DNA of 64,000 nt from Phenylobacterium sp. LH3H17 (lineage in GTDB: Bacteria > Pseudomonadota > Alphaproteobacteria > Caulobacterales > Caulobacteraceae), in the NCBI RefSeq assembly GCF_024298925.1, contig NZ_CP101283.1, positions 2,485,001 through 2,549,000 on the forward strand, in the 5' to 3' direction. The translations under genes and the position numbers were made by a program. The notes under the pieces are model-generated. The model was not told the origin of the DNA, made no database searches, and worked only from the letters and a program-made list of their open reading frames with translations. Positions 40,756 through 49,997 of the stretch are shown here, one piece after another (position 1 is the stretch's first letter; the number at the start of each line of letters is the position of its first letter).

Positions 40756-42330
40756 ATGAAATCATCGGGACTGCACAAGCTGACGGGCCTGGCGCTCGCA
40801 GCCATCATCGCCGGAGGCGTGCTCGCGCCCTCGGCCTTCGCCCAGGACGCCGCGCCGCCGGCCGCGCCCGCCGCCGCCGAGGCGACCGTCGCGCCCGCAG
40901 CCGAGGCCGCACCGGCTGCCGAAGCCGCTCCGACCGCCGCCGCAGAGGCCGCGCCAGCCGCGGAGGCCGCGCCAGCCGCGGAGGCCGCCGCGCCTACCGT
41001 CGACAAGGGCGACACCACGTGGATGCTGGTCTCCACCGTCCTGGTCCTGCTGATGATCCTGCCCGGCCTGGCCCTGTTCTACGGCGGCCTAGTCCGCCAG
41101 AAGAACATGCTGTCGATGCTGATGCAGGTCTCGACCGTGACCGTCATCGGCATGATCGCCTGGCTGCTCTACGGTTACAGCCTGTCGTTCACCGACGGCG
41201 GCGGCCTCGACAAGTTCGTCGGCGGCGCCGGACGCCTGTTCCTCAAGGACGTGACGCCGGCCAGCACGGTGGCGACGTTCTCGACCGGGATCGCCATCCC
41301 CGAGCTGGTGTTCATCTGCTTCCAGATGACCTTCGCCTGCATCACCGCCGCCCTGGTCCTGGGCGGCGTGGCCGAGCGGATGAAGTTCGCCGCGGTGGTG
41401 GCCTTCGCCGTCCTCTGGCCGATCCTCTCCTACTATCCGATGGCGCACATGGTGTGGTGGTGGGCTGGTCCCGACGCCGTCGCCGCCGCGCCGAAGGATC
41501 CGATCCAGTCGGGCCTGCTCTGGGGCTGGGGCGCCATCGACTTCGCCGGCGGCACCGTGGTCCACATCAACGCCGGGATCGCGGCCCTGGTGGGCGCCCT
41601 GATCACGGGTCCCCGCAAGGGCTTCCGCACCGAGGCCATGCCGCCCCACTCCCTGACCCTGACGCTGGCGGGCGCCGGTCTGCTGTGGGTGGGCTGGTTC
41701 GGCTTCAACGCCGGCTCCAACCTCGAGGCCAACGGCTACGCCGCCCTGGCCATGATGAACACCCTGGTCGCCACCGCCGGCGCCGGCCTCTCCTGGGTCG
41801 TCACCGAGTGGGTGACCCGCAAGAAGGCCAGCATGCTGGGCATGGCCTCGGGTCTGGTCGCCGGCCTCGTGGCCGTCACCCCGGCCGCCGGCTTCGCCGG
41901 ACCGGTGGGCGCCCTGCTCCTGGGCCTGATCGTCTCGCCGATCTGCGTGATCTTCTGCTCGGTCATCAAGAACGCGCTGAAGTACGACGACAGCCTGGAC
42001 GCCTTCGGCATCCACGCGATCGGCGGCATCGTCGGCGCCATCGCCACCGGCTTCCTGGTCAATCCGGCCTGGGGCGGCGCGGGCGTGGTCGACTACACGA
42101 CCTGCGGCCTCGACGGCGACATCTCCACCTGCGACACGGCCGCCTATGTGATGGGCACTCAGGTCATGGCCCAGGTGAAGGCGGTCCTGCTGGCGATCAC
42201 CTGGTCGGCGGTGGCCTCCAGCATCGTCTTCTTCGTGATCAAGTTCACCATCGGCCTGCGGCCCTCGGTCGACACCGAGGAAGAAGGCCTCGACATCGTC
42301 GAGCACGGCGAACGCGCCTACCACTCGTAG
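40756..42330 (+). CDS. amtB: Ammonium transporter
   Basis: A 524-residue inner-membrane ammonium channel. A cleavable signal peptide (MKSSGLHKLTGLALAAIIAG, cleaved after AFA) is followed by about 45 residues of Ala/Pro/Glu repeats (EAAPAA units) before the first core helix at DTTWMLVSTVLVLLMILPGL. The Amt core shows ALFYGGLVRQKN, MVWWWAG, the first twin His in GGTVVHINAGIAAL and the second in FGIHAIGGIVGA. The periplasmic Ala/Pro/Glu insert is unusual. The second ATG is preferred because GGGGA lies before it and a signal peptide follows. It forms an operon with glnK and ends at tandem terminators. Confidence 0.94.
   Translation: MKSSGLHKLTGLALAAIIAGGVLAPSAFAQDAAPPAAPAAAEATVAPAAEAAPAAEAAPTAAAEAAPAAEAAPAAEAAAPTVDKGDTTWMLVSTVLVLLMILPGLALFYGGLVRQKNMLSMLMQVSTVTVIGMIAWLLYGYSLSFTDGGGLDKFVGGAGRLFLKDVTPASTVATFSTGIAIPELVFICFQMTFACITAALVLGGVAERMKFAAVVAFAVLWPILSYYPMAHMVWWWAGPDAVAAAPKDPIQSGLLWGWGAIDFAGGTVVHINAGIAALVGALITGPRKGFRTEAMPPHSLTLTLAGAGLLWVGWFGFNAGSNLEANGYAALAMMNTLVATAGAGLSWVVTEWVTRKKASMLGMASGLVAGLVAVTPAAGFAGPVGALLLGLIVSPICVIFCSVIKNALKYDDSLDAFGIHAIGGIVGAIATGFLVNPAWGGAGVVDYTTCGLDGDISTCDTAAYVMGTQVMAQVKAVLLAITWSAVASSIVFFVIKFTIGLRPSVDTEEEGLDIVEHGERAYHS
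40945..40980 (+). repeat. Perfect 18-bp tandem repeat inside amtB
   Basis: The 18-base unit GAGGCCGCGCCAGCCGCG occurs twice in a row (40945-40962 and 40963-40980) and starts a third time. It encodes EAAPAA repeats in the periplasmic extension of AmtB. Exact repeats at DNA level suggest recent slippage expansion. Confidence 0.85.
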
Positions 42331-42341
42331 GCGTCAGATCA

Positions 42342-42369
42342 GGAGCAGGGCCGCCTGGGGCCCTGCTCC
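42342..42369 (+). terminator. First terminator after amtB
   Basis: GGAGCAGGGCC (42342-42352) pairs with GGCCCTGCTCC (42359-42369), an 11-bp perfect stem with a 6-base loop, followed by CCTCTC. It lies 11 bases past the amtB stop. Confidence 0.75.
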
Positions 42370-42378
42370 CCTCTCGGG

Positions 42379-42403
42379 AACGGGGGCCTTCGCGGCCCCC
42401 GTT
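42379..42403. terminator. Second terminator, amtB / ispE
   Basis: AACGGGGGCC (42379-42388) pairs with GGCCCCCGTT (42394-42403) around TTCGC. It lies between convergent amtB and ispE and may act on both strands. Confidence 0.8.
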
Positions 42404-42418
42404 GTCGTATGCGGAGGT

Positions 42419-43312
42419 CTAGACCGCCGGATCCCAGGGGCCGCCGAGACGGCAGCGCTTGACCCACCAGGCCGGGCGCATGGCTTCCAGGCGTTCGGCC
42501 AGGGTTTCGGCCTCGATGTCTGAGCCGCAGAGGGCGAAGCAGGTGGCGCCGGAGCCGGACATCCGCGCCAGCAGGGCCTCGGGCTCGTCGGCCAGGGTCT
42601 CCAGCACGTCGCCGATCTGCGGCGCCAGGGTCACGGCCGGGGCCTGCAGGTCGTTCGTCGTGCCGCGCAGCCAGCCGGCCAGTTCCTCGACGCTCTCGAA
42701 GGCCTCGGGCATGGGCGGCGCGGCGATGTCGCCGAACCGGCCGGCTGCGTCGAACGCCCGATAGGTCTGCGGCGTGGAGACGCTCACCCCGGGATTGACC
42801 AGCACGGCCTCGATGGCCGGCAGGCCGGGCGCGGGGCTCAATCGCTCTCCCCGCCCCTGCGCCACCACCGGACGGCCCCAGAGGCAGGCCGCGCCGTCGG
42901 CGCCCAGCTCGGCGGCGATCGCCTCCAGCTCGCGGTCGTCGAGGCTGAGGCCCAGGGCCTCGCGCACCAGGCGCAGGGCCGCGCCGGCGTCGCTCGAGCC
43001 GCCGCCCAGGCCCGCGGCCACCGGCAGCCGCTTGTCCAGCGACAGGGCGAGCGGCGGCTGGGGCCCGCGGGCGCGGGCCATGAGGGCGCGGGCGGCGCGC
43101 AGGACCAGGTTGTCGGCGTCCTGGCCGGGCAGGCCGGCGGCGAACGGACCTTGGACCCGCAAGGCCAGGGCGTCGGCCTCATGGACGCTCACCCGGTCGC
43201 CGATGTCGGCGAAGACCATCAGGCTGCAGAGCGGATGATAGCCGTCGGCTCCGGGGGCGCCGACATGCAGGAACAGGTTGATCTTGGCGGGCGCGAACGC
43301 CACCGGCCCCAC
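42419..43312 (-). CDS. ispE: 4-diphosphocytidyl-2-C-methyl-D-erythritol kinase
   Basis: A 297-residue cytoplasmic GHMP kinase of the MEP isoprenoid pathway, phosphorylating CDP-ME at the 2-hydroxyl. It has FAPAKINLFLHVGAPGADGYH at the start, the ATP-binding glycine loop LPVAAGLGGGSSDAGAALRL (about 92-111) and the C-terminal ARMSGSGATCFALCG (about 245-259). Length is normal. The start follows the TPR lipoprotein stop by three bases, so it is read in the ETF-QO - TPR - ispE series on the minus strand. Confidence 0.95.
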   Translation of the reverse strand: MGPVAFAPAKINLFLHVGAPGADGYHPLCSLMVFADIGDRVSVHEADALALRVQGPFAAGLPGQDADNLVLRAARALMARARGPQPPLALSLDKRLPVAAGLGGGSSDAGAALRLVREALGLSLDDRELEAIAAELGADGAACLWGRPVVAQGRGERLSPAPGLPAIEAVLVNPGVSVSTPQTYRAFDAAGRFGDIAAPPMPEAFESVEELAGWLRGTTNDLQAPAVTLAPQIGDVLETLADEPEALLARMSGSGATCFALCGSDIEAETLAERLEAMRPAWWVKRCRLGGPWDPAV

Positions 43313-43315
43313 GGC

Positions 43316-45019
43316 CTACTGCCCGGCGATGCGCGGCGACGTCGCCGGCCCCTTGGGGCCGAGGCCCGAGGTCAGCTTGGCCTCGACATCGGCCTTGATG
43401 CGTTCGTCGGGATCGAGGGTCAGCACCCGACGCCACTGGAATTCCGCCTCGGTGCGGCGGCCGACCCGCCAGTAGGCGTCGCCCAGGTGGTTGTTGATCT
43501 CGGGATCGCCGGCCTCGAGCTCGACGGCCTGTTCGAGATTCTCGACCGCCTTCTTGTAGTCGCCCAGGCGGTAGTAGGCCCAGCCCAGGCTGTCGATCAT
43601 GGCGCCCGACTGCGGATTGGCGGCAACGGCCTTCTTGACCATGCCCAGGGCCTCGGCCAGGTGCTCGCCGCGATCGATCCAGGAATAGCCCAGATAGTTC
43701 AGCAGCTCGGGATCCTCGGGCCGTTGCCTGAGCGCCGTCTGCAGGTCGCGCTCGGCGGAGGGCCATTGGCCCGAGCGCTCGTAGGCCACGCCGCGGGCGT
43801 AGAGCAGCCGCCAGTCGGGGTCGGCGTTCTTGCCGATCACCTCGGTGAGGACCTGGGCGGACTCCGCGTAGCGGTCGTTGGCGCGCAGCAGGTCGGCATA
43901 GGTGACCCGGGCCTCGTGGTCGCCGGAGGCCGCGGCGTCCTGGGCCATCTTGAGCGCGATCTCGGGCTGCTTGGCGTTCTGGTAGCTCCAGGCGAGCTTG
44001 GCGCGGGCTGTGGCGAATTCCGGCGAACCCAGCTTGGGCCGGCTGTAGGCGTCGCGCGAGGCGGTGGTGTCGCCGGCCACCTCCATCAGGTCGCCGACCA
44101 TCAGCCAGGCCTCGTTGCGGGTGGGATCGAGCCGCAGGGACAGGCGCAGATAGGCCAGGCCCAGCTGGTCCTGCTTGGCGCCCAGCATGGTGGCCGCCGG
44201 GGCGATCAGGACCTGGGCCGCGCCCTGGCGCAGGGTCGGCATGGGCGGGGTGGACCTGCCCGAGAGCGCGCGCAGGCGCGCGGCGGCGATGATCGCGTCG
44301 GACGGCTGGGCGGCGAGCGCCTTGTCGTAGAGGGCCACGGCGTCGGCGCGGCGATCGCGCCGTTCCAGGAAGGCGCCATAGGCCAGGATCGCCATGTCCA
44401 AGGGGTTATCGCCGCCAGTCAGCGCCTTGTAGTCGGTCTCGGCTTCGTCGAAGCGCCGGACCCGCTCATAGAGATAGGCTTGGCCGAGCTGGCCGAAATA
44501 GTCGACGACCCGGTCGCCGCGCACCTCGGGCCGCACCAGGGAGCCATCGACGTCCCCGGCCATGGCCGCCGCCCACGGCGCCAGCAGGGCGGCGGCGCCG
44601 CGATGGGGGAAGCCGATGCCGTCACCGGTTAGGATGGCGTGGGCGTCCTTGCCCTTGCCCTGGACCATGGTCTCGACGCCCTTGACCAGCTGGCCCAGGC
44701 GCTTGGTGGATTCCGAGGCCTCCTCGCCCTCCGGCGCCAGCGCGGCGGCCTTGGCGATGTCCCCGGCCAGGACCGCGGCGGTGAAGGCGTGGTCGCGCAG
44801 CAGGTCGTTGGCGCCGCCCTCGGTTTCAGCGCGCTCGAAATAGGCTGCCGCCTCGGCCCCGTTGCCGTCGTTGAGCGCGCCCTGGCCGGCCAGGAACGCC
44901 CCGTAGGCCGAGCCGCCCATGCCGTCGATCATGGTCGGACGCCAGCCGACCTCCTCGGACGGCGTCGCGCAGGCGGCGACCAGGAGGAGCGGGGCGAAGG
45001 CTACGAGCAGATGGCGCAT
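43316..45019 (-). CDS. TPR-repeat lipoprotein
   Basis: A 567-residue exported protein. A lipoprotein signal (LLLVAAC, lipid-modified Cys17) is followed by many tetratricopeptide repeats across the whole length, for example DPELLNYLGYSWIDRGEHLAEALG and GAMIDSLGWAYYRLGDYKKAVENL, then GDPEINNHLGDAYWRVGRRT. It is probably anchored to the inner face of the outer membrane, acting as a scaffold. Alphaproteobacterial relatives commonly sit beside ispE, as here (3-base gap), and downstream of ETF-ubiquinone oxidoreductase. No catalytic motif. Confidence 0.9.
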   Translation of the reverse strand: MRHLLVAFAPLLLVAACATPSEEVGWRPTMIDGMGGSAYGAFLAGQGALNDGNGAEAAAYFERAETEGGANDLLRDHAFTAAVLAGDIAKAAALAPEGEEASESTKRLGQLVKGVETMVQGKGKDAHAILTGDGIGFPHRGAAALLAPWAAAMAGDVDGSLVRPEVRGDRVVDYFGQLGQAYLYERVRRFDEAETDYKALTGGDNPLDMAILAYGAFLERRDRRADAVALYDKALAAQPSDAIIAAARLRALSGRSTPPMPTLRQGAAQVLIAPAATMLGAKQDQLGLAYLRLSLRLDPTRNEAWLMVGDLMEVAGDTTASRDAYSRPKLGSPEFATARAKLAWSYQNAKQPEIALKMAQDAAASGDHEARVTYADLLRANDRYAESAQVLTEVIGKNADPDWRLLYARGVAYERSGQWPSAERDLQTALRQRPEDPELLNYLGYSWIDRGEHLAEALGMVKKAVAANPQSGAMIDSLGWAYYRLGDYKKAVENLEQAVELEAGDPEINNHLGDAYWRVGRRTEAEFQWRRVLTLDPDERIKADVEAKLTSGLGPKGPATSPRIAGQ

Positions 45020-45076
45020 TCGGCGAGACTCCCCGCTTTCCGCGCCAACATCAAGGCGCCAGGGCGAGGCTTGGCG

Positions 45077-46750
45077 TCACATGTTCGGATAGTTGGGCCC
45101 GTCGCCGCCCTGGGGCGTGGTCCAGACGATGTTCTGCGACGGATCCTTGATGTCGCAGGTTTTGCAGTGGACGCAGTTCTGGAAATTGATCTGGAACTTC
45201 GGGTTCTTGCCCTCGGCGTCGTAGAGCACCTCATAGACTCCGGCCGGGCAGTAGAGCCGCGCGGGCTCGCCGTGGCGCGGCAGGTTCACCTGGATGGGGA
45301 TGGAGGGGTCCTTGAGCCTCAGGTGGGCCGGCTGGTTCTCGTCGTGGTTGGTCGACGACAGGAAGACCGAGGACAGCTTGTCGAAGCTGAACTCGCCGTC
45401 CGGCTTCGGATAGACGATAGGCTCGTAGTCCTTGGCCAGGCCGGTGGATTCGGCGTCGCTCTTGCCGTGCTTCAGGGTGCCCCAGGGCGACCAGCCGCCC
45501 AGCGCATTGGCGATGATGGCGTCCATCCCGCCGAGAAGGATGCCCGGGATGGTGCCGAACTTCGACCAGAGCGGCTTGAAGTTGCGGACGTTGCGCAGCT
45601 CCTTGGCGATCCAGGACGTCTTGTAGGTCTCCTCGTAGGCGGTCAGTTCGTCGCCCGACCGACCCGCGCCGATGGCGGCGAAGGCGGCCTCGGCGGCCAG
45701 CATGCCGCTCTTCACCGCGTTGTGGCTGCCCTTGATGCGCGGGACATTGACCATGCCGGCCGAGCAGCCCAGCAGCACGCCCCCGGGGAAATAGAGCTGC
45801 GGCAGCGATTGGTGGCCGCCCTCGGTGATGGCGCGCGCGCCGTAGGAGATACGCTTGCCGCCTTCGAGATAACAGCTGATCGCGGGGTGGGTCTTGAAGC
45901 GCTGGAACTCGTCGAAGGGCGAGAGCCAGGGGTTCTTGTAGTTGAGGTGCAGCACGAAGCCGATGGCCACGTAGTTGTCGCCGAAGTGGTACATGAACGA
46001 GCCGCCGCCGGCGTCGTTCTTCAGCGGCCAACCGAAGGTGTGCTGGGTGAGACCGGCCTCGAAGTTCTCATCAGGAACCTGCCACAACTCCTTGATCCCG
46101 ATGCCGAATTTCTGAGGATCACGGCCGGCGGTAAGGCCGAACTTGGCCTGCAGCTGCTTGGCCAGGGAACCGCGCACGCCCTCGCCGATGAAGGTGTATT
46201 TGGCGTGCAGTTCGATGCCCGGCTGGAAGTCGGGGCCGGGCTGGCCGTCCTTGCCGATGCCGAACACGCCGGCCACGACGCCCTTCACCGAGCCGTCCTC
46301 GTTGTAGACCACCTCGGAGGCGGCCATGCCGGGATAGATCTCGACGCCGAGCGCCTCGGCGTGTTGGGCCATCGAACGGCAGACGTTGCCCAACGAGGCG
46401 ATATAGTTGCCGTGGTTCAGCATCCACTTCGGGAACGGCAGGAAACTGATGTCCAGGTCGCCATGCGGACCCAGGATCACGAACTTGTCGCGGGTGACCT
46501 TGGTCTCCAGCGGGATGCCAAGCTCCTTCCAGTTGGGCAGCAGCTCATTGAGGCCGATCGGGTCGATCACCGCGCCGGACAGGATGTGGGCGCCGACCTC
46601 GGAGCCCTTTTCCAGCACGGCGACCGAGATCTCGGTCCCGGCCGCTTCGGCGAGTTGTTTCAGACGGATCGCAGCCGAAAGCCCCGACGGACCGGCGCCG
46701 ACGATGACGACGTCGTACTCCATCGCTTCGCGCTCGATGGCTTCGGTCAT
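45077..46750 (-). CDS. Electron transfer flavoprotein-ubiquinone oxidoreductase
   Basis: A 557-residue membrane-associated flavo-iron-sulfur enzyme passing electrons from ETF (fatty acid and amino acid oxidation) to ubiquinone. The FAD-binding motif is VVIVGAGPSGLSAA near residue 14. ETF-QO features include VLEKGSEVGAHILSGAVIDP and FIGEGVRGSLAKQL, with FPGGVLLGCSAGMVNVPRIK mid-protein. The C-terminal 4Fe-4S motif uses cysteines in LYCPAG, QNCVHC and CKTCD, followed by WTTPQGGDGPNYPNM. Length is normal. It begins the ETF-QO - TPR - ispE minus-strand series. Confidence 0.95.
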   Translation of the reverse strand: MTEAIEREAMEYDVVIVGAGPSGLSAAIRLKQLAEAAGTEISVAVLEKGSEVGAHILSGAVIDPIGLNELLPNWKELGIPLETKVTRDKFVILGPHGDLDISFLPFPKWMLNHGNYIASLGNVCRSMAQHAEALGVEIYPGMAASEVVYNEDGSVKGVVAGVFGIGKDGQPGPDFQPGIELHAKYTFIGEGVRGSLAKQLQAKFGLTAGRDPQKFGIGIKELWQVPDENFEAGLTQHTFGWPLKNDAGGGSFMYHFGDNYVAIGFVLHLNYKNPWLSPFDEFQRFKTHPAISCYLEGGKRISYGARAITEGGHQSLPQLYFPGGVLLGCSAGMVNVPRIKGSHNAVKSGMLAAEAAFAAIGAGRSGDELTAYEETYKTSWIAKELRNVRNFKPLWSKFGTIPGILLGGMDAIIANALGGWSPWGTLKHGKSDAESTGLAKDYEPIVYPKPDGEFSFDKLSSVFLSSTNHDENQPAHLRLKDPSIPIQVNLPRHGEPARLYCPAGVYEVLYDAEGKNPKFQINFQNCVHCKTCDIKDPSQNIVWTTPQGGDGPNYPNM

Positions 46751-46919
46751 GGTCCCCAGCTCCTAAAGTCCGCGGCCCAAGGGTTCCCCTCCCCTTATGT
46801 ACCGCAGTGTTGATCCGTCGCGGGACTTATCGGTAGCTTGGGCAAGGGCGGTCAAGCGTGAACTCGGTCATGAGATGGTATAGGCAGCCTATTCGCGGCG
46901 TTGGGACCCCTGGAACAGC

Positions 46920-47465
46920 ATGAGACTCACGGTCATCGCCTGCCTGGCCGCCTTGGCGTCCGCTGGTCCCGCCTACGCTGGCGGTGCGACCGCGGCCCAG
47001 TGCGAGGCGGCGACGGCGGCCATGCCGGAGGCGATGACCGGCGTCGCGAACACGTTCTACAGCACCGGCGCACCCGGACCTATCAGCCCAACGCTCTCTC
47101 GCCACGAGAATCCGCACCAGAACTGGCATGGCCGTACACCCAAGCCCGCGACGCTCGCGGCGCTGGAACGCGTTCTGAACACATCGGCGTTGTCCTGCTC
47201 CAGCGCACTGGAGATCGCCGCCCAGCGCGGCACGATCCTCTCGGACGACGAGGGCCAAAGGCGTCTCAAGGCCATGGGGCTCAACGGGATCACGGCGTAT
47301 TTCCACCGCGTGTCCCTGCCGGCGCTGGACCCGGAAGGCCGCGAGGCGATTGTGGCGATCGCCAGCACGAGCAATCAGCTCGCCGGAGGGGTTCGACTCT
47401 ACTTCCTGGAGAAGGTGGGTTCCCAATGGGAAATCGTCGGGCAAAAGGTCCTCGTCGTGAGCTAG
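46920..47465 (+). CDS. Hypothetical secreted protein
   Basis: A 181-residue exported protein. The signal peptide MRLTVIACLAALASAGPAYA is cleaved before GGATAAQ. Two cysteines in the mature part (C28 in AAQCEAA, C93 in LSCSSA) may pair. The C-terminal half (EAIVAIASTSNQLAGGVRLYFLEKVG followed by WEIVGQKVLVVS) reads as antiparallel strands of a small alpha/beta fold such as NTF2-like or a lipocalin-like domain; that is a guess from secondary structure. No family recognised. It is divergent from ETF-QO and precedes the uracil-DNA glycosylase gene by 43 bases, possibly in one transcript. Confidence 0.75.
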   Translation: MRLTVIACLAALASAGPAYAGGATAAQCEAATAAMPEAMTGVANTFYSTGAPGPISPTLSRHENPHQNWHGRTPKPATLAALERVLNTSALSCSSALEIAAQRGTILSDDEGQRRLKAMGLNGITAYFHRVSLPALDPEGREAIVAIASTSNQLAGGVRLYFLEKVGSQWEIVGQKVLVVS

Positions 47466-47508
47466 CTTCGGCTATGGTGGCCACTACCGCCACCTAACTC
47501 TGGACCCG

Positions 47509-48321
47509 ATGACCCCAGCCGACCCCCGCGCCGCCGAAAGCCTGCTCGCCTTTTGGGCCGAGGCGGGCGTCGACGCCATGCTGCTGGACGTGGCGGTCGA
47601 TCGCATCGAGGCCGGCAAGATCGTCCCGCCACGCCCGCCTGAACGCAAGTCCGCCGCGCCCGCGCCGGTCGCGCGCAAGCCCGGCCTAGCCCCTGACATC
47701 GCCTCGGCGGTGATCGAGGCGCGGCGTCTGGCCGCGGAGGCCCAGGACCTGGATGCCCTGAAAGCCGCCATCGCCGCCTTCGACGGCTGCCCGCTGAAGT
47801 TCGAGGGCGCGCGCCAGGCGGTGTTCTCGCGCGGCGCGGCCGATGCGCCCCTGCTGGTGATCGGCGAGGGTCCCGGCGCGGAGGAAGACGCCCGGGGAGA
47901 ACCCTTCGTGGGCAAGGCCGGGCAGTTGCTGGACAAGATGTTCGCCGCAGCGGGCCTGACCGACCGGGTGTTCATCACCAACACCGTTTTCTGGCGCCCG
48001 CCTGGGAATCGCACCCCTACGCCGCAGGAACAGGCGGTCTGCCTGCCCTTCCTGGAGCGTGCCATCGAGCTGGTCGCGCCGAAGATGCTGCTGCTGGTAG
48101 GGGCGCCCGCGGCCAAGTCGATGCTGAAGCGCGACGAGGGGATTCTGTCCCTGCGCGGACGGTGGTTCGAATGGGTTTCGGAGAGCGGCGAGCTGGAACT
48201 GCCCGCCATGCCGACACTCCACCCGGCCTTCCTGCTCAGGCAACCGGCAGCCAAGAAGAAGGCGTGGAGCGACCTTCTGACCCTGACCGAACGACTTGAT
48301 CGCCCGGAACGGGGCGGGTAG
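47509..48321 (+). CDS. Uracil-DNA glycosylase, family 4/5-like, lacking two Fe-S cysteines
   Basis: A 270-residue cytoplasmic repair enzyme removing uracil from DNA. Motif A is VIGEGPGAEEDARGEPFVG (about 117-135) with GKAGQLLDKMFAAAG, followed by ITNTVFWRPPGNRTPTPQEQ (about 156-175). The leucine-loop motif is MPTLHPAFLLRQP. Thermophilic-type family 4 enzymes bind a 4Fe-4S cluster with four cysteines. Here only Cys94 (DGCPL) and Cys178 (AVCLPF) remain; the partner positions are Phe91 and Trp162. A cluster is therefore unlikely. The N-terminal 60 residues (Ala/Pro-rich after a helix) are a lineage extension. Confidence 0.88.
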   Translation: MTPADPRAAESLLAFWAEAGVDAMLLDVAVDRIEAGKIVPPRPPERKSAAPAPVARKPGLAPDIASAVIEARRLAAEAQDLDALKAAIAAFDGCPLKFEGARQAVFSRGAADAPLLVIGEGPGAEEDARGEPFVGKAGQLLDKMFAAAGLTDRVFITNTVFWRPPGNRTPTPQEQAVCLPFLERAIELVAPKMLLLVGAPAAKSMLKRDEGILSLRGRWFEWVSESGELELPAMPTLHPAFLLRQPAAKKKAWSDLLTLTERLDRPERGG

Positions 48322-48389
48322 GACTCCCTCTGTCGAGAACAAGGGCTGCGTCCAGATCGCTCTCAAGAAGCGGCCGACGCGGGAAATGG

Positions 48390-49997
48390 ATGCAGGCACG
48401 CAACGGCATTCAGGTCGCGGTTCTCGCTGCGATCTTCGCCGCTTTCGCCCAAACCACCGTCGCAGCGCCCAAGGTGCTGAGCGATTCGGACGCCCAGCGG
48501 TACGCCGCGGCGTTCGCCGCCGTCGAGGACGGCGACTTCATCGACGCCGGCCTGCAGGCCGCCCAGGCCAAGGACCAGTCCCTGGCCGGCCACCTCGCCT
48601 TCCGCCAGCTCATGCATCCCACCGCCCACACCGCCAGCTATGACGAGCTGGCCAAGTGGCTGGATCGGTTCGGCGACCTGCCCGGCGCCGAGCGGGTCTA
48701 TTCCCTGGCCAGCCGCCGCAAGCCCTCGGAGGGTACGGCGCTGAAGACCCCGCTGCTGGCGGGCTTCGGCTGGGGCGCCATCGAACGCACCGCCCAGGGC
48801 ATCGCCGAGCGCCTGCCCGGCGCCAAGGGCCGGATGGCCCGCGAAGCCTTTTACGCCGGCGACATGAAGCGGGCCTTCGAACTGGCACCGGCCGCGGGCG
48901 AGCGCTGGATCGCCGGCCTCGCCGCCTATCGTCTGAAGAACTATGACGCCGCCGAAACCAACCTGGCCCTGGTGGCCCGCGACGAGGACGAGGATCCCTG
49001 GCTGCGCGCCGGGGCGGCCTATTGGGCAGCCCGCGCCATGGCCGAGGCCGGCGACAGCGCCCGTTCCGATCAGTTCCTGGCGCTGGCGGCCCGCTTCCCG
49101 ACGACCTTCTACGGCATGATCGCCGAGCGCCGCGTGGCGCTCGGCAAGGCCAACCAGTTGGCCGCCGCCGACCAGGGCCGCTACACGCCCGCCGCCTACA
49201 CTGGCCCCACCGTGGAGCTGGCGCGGTTCATCAGCAGCGACTCGCGCGCCCACCGCGCCGCGGCCCTGGCCCAGATCGGCCGGGCCACCGAGGCCGGGCT
49301 GGAATGCCGCGCCGGCCTGACCCTGGCCAAGACCTCCACCGAGCGTTCGCGCTGGATGGAGCTGATCCAGGCCCTTAACGCTCCGCTGACGGCGCTCACC
49401 GGCCCGACCCGCGCCGTGGCCGAGCCCGACTATCCCATGCCCACACTGGAGCCCCGCTCAGGCTTCACGGTCGACAAGGCCCTGGTCTACGCCATCGTGC
49501 GCCAGGAGAGCCGGTTCAACCCCCTGGTGGTCAGCCATGCCGGCGCCGTGGGCCTGATGCAGCTGATGCCGGAGGCCGCGGCCCGCGCCGCCGGCGACGA
49601 CAAGCTGAAGACCGACATGAGCCCGCTGTTCGATCCCGCCTTCAACCTGCGGGTCGGGCAGGACTATGTGACCTGGCTGATGGAGCGCGGGGTCGGCTAC
49701 GACATCCTGCGCACCGTGGCGGCCTATAACGGCGGGCCCGGGACCCTGCTCAAGACCGTGCAGCGGGTCGGCCCCGAGGCCGACAGCCTGCTGATCATCG
49801 AAAGCCTGCCCAGCCTTGAGAGCCGGAACTACGTCGAGAAGGTGATGGCGGCCTACTGGACCTATCGCAAGAAGTTCGGCCAGGAGAGCAAGACCCTGGA
49901 CGCCCTGGCCCAGGGCCAGGGGTTCATCGACGCGAGACTGGACCAGCCGGGCTCAAAGCCGAGCGCGCCCACCATGCTTGCGGCGCAAACCGACTAG
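48390..49997 (+). CDS. Soluble lytic murein transglycosylase
   Basis: A 535-residue periplasmic enzyme cleaving peptidoglycan to 1,6-anhydro products. After a signal peptide (residues 1-24, cleaved after TTVAA), a long helical superhelix (about 35-330) forms the Slt U-shaped domain. The C-terminal SLT domain contains the catalytic Glu373 in VRQESRFNPLVVSHAGAVGL, then MQLMPEAAARAAG and AAYNGGPGTLLKTV. The C-terminal tail (GSKPSAPTMLAAQTD) runs beyond the domain and its last 45 bases overlap the convergent glycosyltransferase gene. Confidence 0.92.
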   Translation: MQARNGIQVAVLAAIFAAFAQTTVAAPKVLSDSDAQRYAAAFAAVEDGDFIDAGLQAAQAKDQSLAGHLAFRQLMHPTAHTASYDELAKWLDRFGDLPGAERVYSLASRRKPSEGTALKTPLLAGFGWGAIERTAQGIAERLPGAKGRMAREAFYAGDMKRAFELAPAAGERWIAGLAAYRLKNYDAAETNLALVARDEDEDPWLRAGAAYWAARAMAEAGDSARSDQFLALAARFPTTFYGMIAERRVALGKANQLAAADQGRYTPAAYTGPTVELARFISSDSRAHRAAALAQIGRATEAGLECRAGLTLAKTSTERSRWMELIQALNAPLTALTGPTRAVAEPDYPMPTLEPRSGFTVDKALVYAIVRQESRFNPLVVSHAGAVGLMQLMPEAAARAAGDDKLKTDMSPLFDPAFNLRVGQDYVTWLMERGVGYDILRTVAAYNGGPGTLLKTVQRVGPEADSLLIIESLPSLESRNYVEKVMAAYWTYRKKFGQESKTLDALAQGQGFIDARLDQPGSKPSAPTMLAAQTD

